From NCBI GenBank assembly GCA_050942695.1, contig JBMNNU010000198.1, positions 1 to 6,118 on the forward strand: 6,118 nt of DNA, read 5' to 3'. Below the pieces are notes generated by a model. It did no database searches and had not been told where the DNA came from. It saw only the letters and a program-made list of their open reading frames with translations. Every line of letters begins with the position of its first letter. The first letter of the stretch is position 1. This document shows, piece by piece, positions 1-5,719 of the stretch. Made by a program: the position numbers and the translations under genes. This DNA is from JBMNNU01 sp050942695 (GTDB lineage Bacteria; Chloroflexota; UBA6077).

Positions 1-715
1 CCCGCTCCACACCCAGGATCGACTCCTCCAAAGAGGATAAAGCACAGCTCTCCAGCCTGCCCTTCCACAGCCGCCTGGCAGGATACAGCAGGTCCAGGTG
101 GGGCAGGTCTTGGAGAGGAAAAGGGCGGCGCGCCAACTGGAATCTGGTCTCCAGGAGGGGGAGGTCGAAGGACTTGCCGTTAAAGGTGACAACGCTGCCG
201 AACGGCTCCAAAGACTCCGCCAGGGCGTGGAGGAGAGCCTCCTCGGCGTCGTAGTCCTCCATGAAGAACTGGCGGACGACAAAGCGCACACCCTGGTAGT
301 AGCCTATCCCCACCAGGAAGGCATAGGTACCGGTGCCGCCCGCCAACCCAGTGGTCTCCAGGTCCACGAAGACGCTTCGACTTAGGTCGAACCCCGCCAT
401 GTTAGAGTTCCTGGCCATCCAGGAGAAGGTCTTTGGGTCCACCTCCAACGCCTCATCCAACCGATAAACCCCATGGGGGTGGCCTGGAGGATGGTGGTGC
501 TCCACCATGAAGCAGTCGCCGTAAGGGGTGGAGACACGTTCGCCGGGCAGCACCCGATCGATCGTATATGGAGACCGGCGCGTCCGGAGGAAGGCGAAGT
601 GGTTGCCCGAAACATCGACTGTACTACCAGAGCCGTTCCGTTCGGACGCATCTGTATCGGTTGAGCCCTTCGGTTTGTAGCCCAGGCGGAGCAATTTAGA
701 GCGGAGGTCGGTCAT
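1..715 (-). CDS. yprB: MrfB/YprB-type RNase H-like (DEDD) exonuclease, 3' end off the window
   Basis: This frame is open from an ATG at 715 to the left edge, giving 238 residues without a stop, so the C-terminus is missing. The protein belongs to the YprB family of DnaQ/RNase H-like nucleases, called MrfB in B. subtilis, which works with the helicase MrfA in mitomycin C damage repair. The Exo I motif FVDLETTG carries D118 and E120, followed by the family-typical glycine-rich stretch LAGGTGTYAF. The Exo II region FNGKSFDLPLLETR carries D184. The segment HLDLLYPARRLW and then SLEESILGVER is also typical. Later catalytic residues lie beyond the window. The first ~100 residues are the usual poorly conserved N-terminal part. 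No Shine-Dalgarno is evident, and the only nearby in-frame alternative is a TTG 12 bases upstream. A REP-like hairpin ends only 19 nt before the start. The normal partner gene (yprA) lies upstream on the same strand but is separated by a transposase. Family assignment is firm; activity is inferred. Confidence 0.88.
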   Translation of the reverse strand, partial: MTDLRSKLLRLGYKPKGSTDTDASERNGSGSTVDVSGNHFAFLRTRRSPYTIDRVLPGERVSTPYGDCFMVEHHHPPGHPHGVYRLDEALEVDPKTFSWMARNSNMAGFDLSRSVFVDLETTGLAGGTGTYAFLVGIGYYQGVRFVVRQFFMEDYDAEEALLHALAESLEPFGSVVTFNGKSFDLPLLETRFQLARRPFPLQDLPHLDLLYPARRLWKGRLESCALSSLEESILGVER

Positions 716-734
716 GGTGCTAACCAAATCATCA

Positions 735-756
735 CGGCCCTAAAGGGCCGGGCTAA
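735..756 (-). repeat. Solitary REP-like palindrome downstream of the transposase
   Basis: Read on the minus strand it starts with the head TTAGCC and then has a 7-bp perfect stem, CGGCCCT against AGGGCCG, around a 2-nt TT centre. It has the same architecture as the palindromes at 1221-1286, 3802-3864 and 3921-3946. It sits between the transposase stop and the yprB start, so it probably marks the left end of the inserted module. In RNA it could fold and influence yprB translation or act as a weak terminator (inference). Confidence 0.75.
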
Positions 757-781
757 CAACCTTACGAATTTGCGAATGCGA

Positions 782-1159
782 CTATAAATCATCCTGCGGG
801 TGGTCTTGATTGAAAATATACCGAATGGTAGTAGCCAGAGATAAGGAATCGACGGTCCGAGCAAAGTATCCAGTCGACCAGAGATGGTTGCTCTGCATAT
901 CAAATCGAAGGTCAGGATACTGCAGAAAGATACGTCTTGACATTATCCCTTTGAACATATTCATCGCCCGGGGAACGGCCCCTCGTTCCAATGTAAGCAG
1001 CAGATGAACATGATCGGGCATTACAGCATGCGCAATTAACTGATATCCCTTGTCGACCGCGATTTCTCGCACCAACGCTTCGGCTGCATCCTTGATCTCA
1101 CCCAACAGCACAGGACGACGGCGATAGGTCGAGAATATGCAATGATAATGAGCCGACAT
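782..1159 (-). CDS. tnpA: IS200/IS605-family Y1 (HUH) transposase, REP-associated
   Basis: This 125-residue protein is a complete, small single-strand DNA transposase of the IS200-like family. The HUH metal-binding motif is visible as HVH (H50 and H52) within MPDHVHLLL. The likely nucleophile is Y114 in IRYIFNQ, matching the family's tyrosine-helix with a following glutamine. The basic patch FKGIMSRRIF and the segment LWSTGYFARTV are also typical. The ATG at 1159 is the only usable start, since an in-frame TGA lies 15 nt upstream; no clear ribosome binding site precedes it. At 125 aa it is slightly shorter than classic IS200 TnpA (about 150 aa) but retains both catalytic motifs. No tnpB accompanies it. 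Palindromes on both sides, and more copies near 3.8 kb, suggest it acts or acted on them like a RAYT. Whether it is active cannot be told from one window. Confidence 0.9.
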   Translation of the reverse strand: MSAHYHCIFSTYRRRPVLLGEIKDAAEALVREIAVDKGYQLIAHAVMPDHVHLLLTLERGAVPRAMNMFKGIMSRRIFLQYPDLRFDMQSNHLWSTGYFARTVDSLSLATTIRYIFNQDHPQDDL

Positions 1160-1220
1160 TTTTTTCGAGTATCAAACGATTTGGGGCCTGAAACGCCGGT
1201 TCACGGAATAACCTATCCCA

Positions 1221-1286
1221 TTCTCGGCCGTAAACGACCGGGGTAACCAACGCTCCGTTCTTAGCCCGGCCGTTTACGGCCGAGAA
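1221..1286. repeat. Inverted pair of REP-like palindromes (BIME-like) upstream of the transposase
   Basis: Two 26-nt arms (1221-1246 and 1261-1286) are inverted copies of each other with 24 of 26 positions matching. They are separated by the 14-nt spacer CCAACGCTCCGTTC. Each arm has its own palindrome; in the right arm CGGCCGT pairs with ACGGCCG around a 2-nt centre, preceded by the head TTAGCC. The right arm is identical over 26 nt to 3921-3946. The similarity to that second site continues outward: ATCCCATTCTCG at 1215-1226 is the reverse complement of 3941-3952. Confidence 0.8.
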
Positions 1287-1328
1287 CGAAATATCAGATG
1301 ATACATTCGTTTATTTCGGCAACCACCT

Positions 1329-3587
1329 TCAAGACAGTGCATCCAATATCCTCCTCGTCGCCCCCTTCGCCCCCTCGCCAACCTCCAGCAGCGGCCCCAC
1401 GCAGGACGGGCAACCCCGCTCGCAATCGCAGGCGGCGATGAGGCGCTGGACCTCCTCCAGCAAGGTGCCGTGCATCCGGTACAGCTTCTCGCTGAAGCCG
1501 ACGCCGCCGGGGTAGGCCTCGTAGAGGTAGATGGTGGGCGCGCCGGTGTGGGGCGACGACACCTCCACGGCGGTTCGGAGGTCGCGGCGGTCGCACATCA
1601 GCATCACCGTGGCGACGATCCCCAGCGCATTAGCCAGCCCCAACAAACCGGCCTGCAGGGCATCCTTGCCCATCTCTCGAGTGGCCTCAGGCAGTAGAGT
1701 GAGCCAGTAGGCGGTGGTGTGCATCGACTCCTCGGGCAGATGGATGGGGCCGGAGCCGATGTTCTCGTGGGTGTCGAACTTGATCTTTTTGAAGATCGTC
1801 GCGAGGGCGGTTACGTTCACCTCGCCGTGGGACCTGGTTGCGACGCCCTCCACCGACTGATCGAACTCCTCTAGGACGGCCAGGTTCACCGCCAGGTTGG
1901 CGTCGGTGTAGTAGTCGACGTCCACGTGGCGTACGTAGGCTTTCTTGTTCTCGTAGTCCAGCCTCTCCACCTGGTACTGCTCGCTGCCGTGGAGGTAGAT
2001 CGCCTCCTCGTGGATCAGCATAGGCGCGGAGAAGCGGTCCACCTCGCCGATCACCCTCACTTGGGGATCAGTCGTGTCGACGATGACGAAGTTCTCCCTG
2101 GCCGCCGCCCTCAGCCCCACCGACTCCGCCGGAAAGGCCTCCGACATCCAATACCAGCGGTCGCGGGCGTGGTGGAGAACCCGCTCTTCCCCCAGGTACT
2201 CCAGCATCTCCCCCACCGGCAGGGTGCCGAACGGCTCGCCATCCCAGAAGGGAAGCTCGAAGGCGGCGCACTTCAGATGGTCCATCATCACCAGCAGGTT
2301 GTCCGGGTTCACCAGCCCGCTCTCCGGCGACTGGTCGAAGAAGTAATCCGGGTGTCCGACGATGTACTGGTCCAGGGGGTCGCTACTGGCGATAAAGAGC
2401 GCCAGCGACTCCCCTCGTCTCCGACCGGCTCGCCCCATCTGCTGCCAACTGCTGGCGATGGTGCCGGGGTAGCCAACCAGGACGCTGGCCTCCAGCCCTC
2501 CGATATCGATGCCCAGCTCCAAAGCGTTTGTGCTCACGACTGTGCGTATGTTGCCTTCACGGATACCCCGCTCGATTGCCCGCCGCTCGTTTGGAAGGTA
2601 GCCTCCGCGGTATCCGCGCACCGTCCACTCCGGTTTCTTGCAGCGGAGCGCCGCCTCCCTCATATAGGTAAGCAGCACCTCTACCGACAGGCGACTGCGG
2701 CTGAACAGGATGGTCTGGATATCGTTGGGCACCAGGAATCGCTCGGCTATCCGCCTGGCTTCGAGGAGCGCGCTGCGCCGGATGCCCAATTGCCGGTTGA
2801 TCACAGGCGGGTTGTAGAAGATGACGTCCCTTGCCCCCGCGGGTGCCCCGCTCCGGTCAACGAGCTCCACCGGCTCCTCCAGCAGCCGCTCGGCCAGCTC
2901 CTTCGGGTTTGCTATAGTGGCGGAGCAGCAGATGAACTGGGGATCGGAGCCGTAGTGGCGACACACCCGCTGGAGGCGGCGCAGCAGGTTGCCCAGGTGG
3001 CTCCCGAATACCCCGCGGTAGGTGTGAAGCTCGTCGATCACCACGTACCGTAGGTTCTCGAACAGCTTAACCCACTTTGAGTGGTGGGGCAGGATACCGG
3101 CGTGGAGCATGTCTGGATTTGTCACCACGATATGGCCTGCTGAGCGGATGATCCTACGAGCGGTGCCTGGGGTATCGCCATCGTAGGTGTAGGTCTTTAT
3201 GTCTACATCCAACGCCTCAACCAGGCCATGAAGCTCTGCTAGTTGGTCCTGAGAGAGCGCCTTGGTGGGGAAGAGGTAGAGGGCGCGGGTCTCCGGCTGC
3301 TTCAGGATGGCGTCAAGGACCGGGACGTTGTAGCAGAGGGTCTTCCCCGATGCTGTTGGGGTTACCACCACCAGGTTTCTCCCGGACTGGACGTGGGCCA
3401 GGGCTTCGGCCTGGTGAGAGTAGAGCGATTGTATGCCCCGGTCCCGCAAGACAGAGATGAGACGTGGGTCGGTGCCCTGGGGGAAGGGGGCGTAAACAGC
3501 CTCTCGCGCCGGAAGCCGCCGGTGGGCGGTTACGCATCCAGCGAACTCGGAGGCCAGAAAGCTATCGACGACCTGTGTGAGGTTCAT
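1329..3587 (-). CDS. yprA: MrfA/YprA-type DEAD/DEAH-box helicase with C-terminal four-cysteine (DUF1998/MZB) domain
   Basis: This 752-residue protein is a superfamily 2 ATP-dependent DNA helicase of the YprA/MrfA group, related to eukaryotic Hrq1. Two RecA-like domains carry the expected motifs: a Q-motif-like YSHQAEAL (Q59), Walker A TPTASGKT (K82), DELH box (D185, E186, H188), SAT at 222-224, and motif VI QQMGRAGRRRG (arginines R386, R389 and R390). The C-terminal domain ends with cysteines C720, C722, C726 and C729 in the pattern CxC...GCPSCVG, the presumed metal site of DUF1998/MZB. The length equals the family norm, so the gene looks intact. ATG 3587 is preceded by GAGG five bases upstream, and a TATAAT lies about 36 bases before it. 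In B. subtilis the homologue works with the nuclease MrfB on mitomycin C lesions. Here the MrfB gene follows on the same strand, but only after a ~613-bp gap filled by a transposase module. Confidence 0.93.
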   Translation of the reverse strand: MNLTQVVDSFLASEFAGCVTAHRRLPAREAVYAPFPQGTDPRLISVLRDRGIQSLYSHQAEALAHVQSGRNLVVVTPTASGKTLCYNVPVLDAILKQPETRALYLFPTKALSQDQLAELHGLVEALDVDIKTYTYDGDTPGTARRIIRSAGHIVVTNPDMLHAGILPHHSKWVKLFENLRYVVIDELHTYRGVFGSHLGNLLRRLQRVCRHYGSDPQFICCSATIANPKELAERLLEEPVELVDRSGAPAGARDVIFYNPPVINRQLGIRRSALLEARRIAERFLVPNDIQTILFSRSRLSVEVLLTYMREAALRCKKPEWTVRGYRGGYLPNERRAIERGIREGNIRTVVSTNALELGIDIGGLEASVLVGYPGTIASSWQQMGRAGRRRGESLALFIASSDPLDQYIVGHPDYFFDQSPESGLVNPDNLLVMMDHLKCAAFELPFWDGEPFGTLPVGEMLEYLGEERVLHHARDRWYWMSEAFPAESVGLRAAARENFVIVDTTDPQVRVIGEVDRFSAPMLIHEEAIYLHGSEQYQVERLDYENKKAYVRHVDVDYYTDANLAVNLAVLEEFDQSVEGVATRSHGEVNVTALATIFKKIKFDTHENIGSGPIHLPEESMHTTAYWLTLLPEATREMGKDALQAGLLGLANALGIVATVMLMCDRRDLRTAVEVSSPHTGAPTIYLYEAYPGGVGFSEKLYRMHGTLLEEVQRLIAACDCERGCPSCVGPLLEVGEGAKGATRRILDALS

Positions 3588-3622
3588 AGGCGCCTCGAAG
3601 GGTAATGTTGAAGTGCGCGGCC

Positions 3623-3628
3623 ATTATA
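3623..3628 (-). promoter_or_regulatory. Possible -10 element for yprA
   Basis: A perfect TATAAT on the minus strand lies 35 bases before the helicase ATG, which would give a leader of about 28 nt. No convincing -35 hexamer stands 16-18 bases upstream. Because ATTATAAT is itself a palindrome, chance occurrence is possible. Confidence 0.4.
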
Positions 3629-3801
3629 ATGCGAGGATGGCACCAAGAGGAAACAGATTTCAATCTTGGTTGTGTTTCGCTAAGAGGTGTTATTCTGCGC
3701 CGAGCAGCTTCAGCGCCACGGTGTGATGATAGTTGCAAAAATGGTCGGACATATCCGTCTCAGCCCTGATGATCGTTGCCGATTAAACCGTACGTATCCG
3801 T

Positions 3802-3864
3802 CGCGGCCCTTAAGGGCCGGCCTTAACCTTCGGTCCGTAGTTAGCCCGGCCCTTGAGGGCCGCG
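3802..3864. repeat. Inverted pair of REP-like palindromes (BIME-like), GGGCC subtype
   Basis: Left copy 3802-3826 and right copy 3841-3864 are inverted, separated by the 14-nt spacer CCTTCGGTCCGTAG. The right copy shows head TTAGCC and stem CGGCCCT/AGGGCCG with one mismatch-like change; the left copy has CGGCCCTTAAGGGCCG as a perfect 16-nt palindrome. The stem type matches the solitary copy at 735-756, not the CGGCC type at 1221-1286. The pair forms the centre of the larger inverted repeat. Confidence 0.75.
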
Positions 3865-3899
3865 AATCGATAAGAATTTTTCGCAACGATCATAAGACT

Positions 3900-3946
3900 G
3901 GGCTAGGCGACGCTCCGCTCTTAGCCCGGCCGTTTACGGCCGAGAA
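3900..3946 (+). repeat. Degraded BIME-like unit: one intact REP-like palindrome plus a remnant
   Basis: The intact copy, 3921-3946, is identical over 26 nt to 1261-1286. To its left is a 14-nt spacer, GCGACGCTCCGCTC, very like the 1247-1260 spacer. Before that comes GGGCTA (3900-3905), the inner end of a left partner whose stem has been lost. The shared outer flank (3947-3952) indicates that this unit and the one beside the transposase derive from one source. Confidence 0.65.
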
Positions 3947-4019
3947 TGGGATGGATCGTTTTGTAAACCGTCATCACGCCGTGGCGCTAACAAAATAGAT
4001 GGTCGGTAGCTAGCTTAAA

Positions 4020-4394
4020 CTACTTTTCCCACTCCCTGATGAAGTCCAGGCTGACGGCCGGGGCAAAGAAGCCGATGAACTCCAGGATGCCATCGCCCAC
4101 GTTGCGGGTCTGGTGCAGGCTCTTGGGCGGGACGTAGACGGCAACGCCGGGGCTGAATCGATGGGGTTTCCCGTCGATGGTCACCTCTCCCTTGCCCTGG
4201 AGGCCGAAGTAAACCTCAACTTCCGTATCGTGCACGTGGGCCTGCGAAACCACGCCCTGCTCGAAGCGAAATATCCCCATGCTGCACTGGGCATTAGGGA
4301 TCATCTTCTGATCGAACATGATGCGGGCGTAGCGCCCCGGCACGGGGGAAGGTATCTCTTTGGCCTCGTCCTTAGAAAACCTGTACTCTGCCAT
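4020..4394 (-). CDS. Small single-domain cupin protein
   Basis: This 124-residue protein is a monocupin with a metal-binding beta-barrel. Cupin motif 1 is clear: G47, H53, H55, E60 and G67 fit the GX5HXHX3-4EX6G pattern (QAHVHDTEVEVYFGLQGKG). Motif 2 reads GVAVYVPPKSLHQTRN, with G83, P89, H94 and N98; the usual second glycine is a lysine (K91). H53, H55, E60 and H94 would bind the metal. No signal peptide or membrane segment is seen. The ATG at 4394 has the purine-rich GAAGAGGT 8 bases upstream as ribosome binding site. It lies 80 bp downstream of the PdxA-like gene on the same strand and is probably co-transcribed with it, separated by a small hairpin. Small cupins of this kind include isomerases, epimerases, oxygenases and ligand sensors. 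The substrate cannot be deduced; a role in the same catabolic pathway as the PdxA-like enzyme is inferred. Confidence 0.85.
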   Translation of the reverse strand: MAEYRFSKDEAKEIPSPVPGRYARIMFDQKMIPNAQCSMGIFRFEQGVVSQAHVHDTEVEVYFGLQGKGEVTIDGKPHRFSPGVAVYVPPKSLHQTRNVGDGILEFIGFFAPAVSLDFIREWEK

Positions 4395-4443
4395 ATCAAC
4401 AACCTCTTCTATATTATTTGTCGGTATTCTAAAATTTGTAGGC

Positions 4444-4470
4444 CGAATAGCGAGCCCCTTTTGCTATTCG
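4444..4470 (-). other. Intercistronic hairpin between the PdxA-like gene and the cupin gene
   Basis: CGAATAGC and GCTATTCG form a perfect 8-bp stem with an 11-nt loop, starting 4 nt after the upstream stop codon. On the minus strand the 3' flank (GCCTACAAATTTTAG) has no run of T directly after the stem. It is more likely an attenuating or mRNA-processing hairpin than a full terminator. Confidence 0.45.
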
Positions 4471-4474
4471 CTTC

Positions 4475-5485
4475 TCACTTCATCCTCGATCGGCCTGCCT
4501 GGGCGATCAGCTTCAACCCTTCCACCACGCTGGCCGGGTCGGCGATCCCTTTGCCGGCCACCTCGAAGGCGGTGCCGTGGCCTACAGTCCCGTACACTAT
4601 AGGCGAGCCCACCATCAGAGCGGCAACCCGCCGTTTGCCGAGCACCTTAATCGGCAAGTGCCCCTGGTCGTGGTACATGGCGATGTAGCAGTCGTAGGGT
4701 CCCTCCTCTGCACCGACGAAGATCCCATCGGCCGGGAATGGCCCCTCTACATCGATCCCCAAGGCTCGAGCATCCTGGATAGCGGGGGTTACGATTTCGA
4801 TCTCCTCGCTGCCGAAGATCCCCTCTTCGCCGGCATGGGGATTGATCCCCGCAACCGCTATCCGAGGCTTCTCTATCCCCAAAATGCGAGCCCCTTCGTA
4901 TGCCTTCTGGATTGTCCAAAGCACTCGCTCACGGGTGATCTGGTCCAAAGCTTTGCGCAGAGAGGCGTGGTGAGTAACCCCGATCACCCTCATAGGCCCA
5001 ACGCACAGCATGAAGGCGATCTTACCGATCTCAACCCCGGTTAGATGAGCCAGGAGACCTGGACCATCGAAGGGCTTCCCCGCAGCATACATGGCGGCCT
5101 TGTTATGTGGGCCTACCAGCACTCCGTGCACCTCGCCTGCTAGAGCCAGCTCAACGCCCTTCTTCGATGCCTCGACGAATGCCCGGCCGCCCATGGCCTG
5201 CACCTGGCCTATCTTCAGTTCTGAGAGCTCCACGTTGGCCAGGTCCAACACCTCCAGCACCCCGTACTGGAAACGCGCTTCGCTCACACTCTCGATTCGC
5301 CGAAGCTCTACCTGAACCCCGGCAAACCCCTTCGCCTGTTCCATAACCCGAAAGTCGCCGATCACCAACGGGCGAGCGTGCTGGTAGACTTCCTCCACCG
5401 CCGCGGCCTTCACCACAATCTCCGGCCCAATCCCCGTCGGGTCCCCCATGTTTACAGCAACAATTGGGTTAGATGATATGCTCAT
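4475..5485 (-). CDS. pdxA: PdxA-family NAD-dependent metal-binding dehydrogenase, divergent substrate site
   Basis: This 336-residue protein belongs to the PdxA family (4-hydroxythreonine-4-phosphate dehydrogenase and relatives such as the PdxA2 threonate/erythronate-4-phosphate dehydrogenases). The N-terminal MGDPTGIGPEI, the GINPHAGEEGIFGSEE block, FPADGIF, and YHDQGHLPIK followed by HGTAFEVAGKG are diagnostic. Aligned by motif with E. coli PdxA (329 aa), the metal ligands H166, H211 and H266 correspond to H172, H217 and H272, and the lysines K274 and GPxxK are kept (K280, K129). Several substrate-contact positions are not: H136-T137 become P142-G143, N283 becomes A289, R292 becomes Y298, and VDHGTA reads VGHGTA. 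The fold and redox chemistry are probably retained with a different substrate. ATG 5485 has GGAG 7 bases upstream. The next gene is a cupin, and no other B6 gene or DUF1537 kinase is in view, so vitamin B6 synthesis is not supported by context. Confidence 0.88.
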   Translation of the reverse strand: MSISSNPIVAVNMGDPTGIGPEIVVKAAAVEEVYQHARPLVIGDFRVMEQAKGFAGVQVELRRIESVSEARFQYGVLEVLDLANVELSELKIGQVQAMGGRAFVEASKKGVELALAGEVHGVLVGPHNKAAMYAAGKPFDGPGLLAHLTGVEIGKIAFMLCVGPMRVIGVTHHASLRKALDQITRERVLWTIQKAYEGARILGIEKPRIAVAGINPHAGEEGIFGSEEIEIVTPAIQDARALGIDVEGPFPADGIFVGAEEGPYDCYIAMYHDQGHLPIKVLGKRRVAALMVGSPIVYGTVGHGTAFEVAGKGIADPASVVEGLKLIAQAGRSRMK

Positions 5486-5620
5486 GTCGATTCTCCAAGA
5501 GAAATAATTCCCCCTCCCTCTAGGAGGGGTGGGGGAGGACCCTCACCCTGCGAATGTACCATCTGTTACGTTCACTCCCTCTCATAGGGATGAGGGGATT
5601 CTGTATGGCTGCTCAGCCAC
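5486..5620 (-). promoter_or_regulatory. Structured 5' leader of the PdxA-like/cupin unit
   Basis: About 135 nt separate the predicted transcription start from the ATG, and no ORF here is credible. Three stem-loops can be drawn on the minus strand. One is TGGCT/AGCCA (5606-5619). One joins CCCCTCAT with ATGAGAGGG, with a single bulge, near 5575-5597. The third is a GC-rich stem CCCCTCC/GGAGGGG at 5511-5529, followed by AATTATTTCTCTT and ending about 14 nt before the GGAG ribosome binding site. I do not recognise a known riboswitch class. The C/G-run sequence may alternatively be a degenerate dispersed repeat. Confidence 0.4.
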
Positions 5621-5626
5621 CATCAA

Positions 5627-5654
5627 CTTATATTTTTTCCCACAAGGCTGTCAA
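5627..5654 (-). promoter_or_regulatory. Sigma70-type promoter for the PdxA-like/cupin unit
   Basis: On the minus strand a perfect TTGACA (5654-5649) is followed after 16 nt by TATAAG (5632-5627). The end of the spacer is a run of six A. Transcription would begin near 5620. It lies just downstream of a strong hairpin (5669-5703) that would insulate it from read-through from the binding-protein gene. Confidence 0.65.
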
Positions 5655-5668
5655 CAGATTACTAAATC

Positions 5669-5703
5669 AACCTGGCCTCCTTTTGAACGAAGGAGGCCAG
5701 GTT
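5669..5703 (-). terminator. Perfect 14-bp stem-loop, possible terminator or insulator
   Basis: AACCTGGCCTCCTT and AAGGAGGCCAGGTT form a perfect 14-bp stem with a 7-nt loop. On the minus strand the 3' flank is GATTTAGTAATCTG, and the stem itself ends in TT, so the U-tract is weak. It lies between the binding-protein gene and the next promoter. It may stop residual upstream transcription, or it may be another palindromic repeat. Confidence 0.5.
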
Positions 5704-5719
5704 ACCTATCGCTGCTAAC

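Larger units (their letters stand above)
735..1286 (-). mobile_element. IS200/IS605-like transposase module bounded by REP-like palindromes
   Basis: A single Y1 transposase gene is bracketed by related palindromes: one on its 3' side (735-756) and an inverted pair on its 5' side (1221-1286). There are no long terminal inverted repeats and no tnpB, as expected for IS200-type elements and for REP-associated transposases (RAYTs). Such elements carry subterminal hairpins read as single-stranded DNA. The module sits between yprA and yprB, which are normally adjacent. The exact ends are uncertain because these elements usually leave no target duplication; I used the outer palindromes as limits. Confidence 0.65.
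3712..3988. repeat. MITE-like long imperfect inverted repeat filling the yprA-cupin intergenic region
   Basis: The gene-free stretch 3588-4019 is mostly occupied by this structure. The outer arms 3712-3729 and 3971-3988 are inverted copies with 17 of 18 positions matching (core GCGCCACGG, then GTGATGA with one change). Further in, ATGATCGTTGC (3769-3779) has a perfect inverted partner GCAACGATCAT (3883-3893). At the centre sits an inverted pair of REP-like palindromes. The right side is about 40 bp longer between its outer and inner arms, and that extra length contains the third REP-like copy (3900-3946). A near direct repeat of the inner arm, TGATGATAGTTGC, occurs at 3724-3736. There is no transposase inside and no credible ORF. 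It looks like a non-autonomous element or a composite of REP units; the limits are those of the visible symmetry. Confidence 0.65.

Noticed and set aside
98..651. Several open frames on both strands over the left end
   Set aside because: They overlap the yprB reading frame, which runs to the window edge and has clear exonuclease motifs; the others show no family features.
1926..3053. 375-codon open frame on the plus strand
   Set aside because: It lies wholly inside the helicase gene in antisense, has no recognisable domain, and its composition is that of a complementary-strand shadow. The minus-strand protein has all helicase motifs.
735..3946. Palindromic repeats as a CRISPR array
   Set aside because: Copies are irregularly spaced, occur in both orientations in pairs with short conserved spacers, and are interrupted by genes; no cas gene is present.
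3687..3998. 103-codon plus-strand open frame in the intergenic region
   Set aside because: It runs straight through the inverted repeat and all REP-like palindromes and encodes no recognisable protein.
4113..5044. 191- and 155-codon plus-strand open frames opposite the cupin and PdxA-like genes
   Set aside because: Antisense shadows of two well-supported genes; no motifs and no convincing ribosome binding site.
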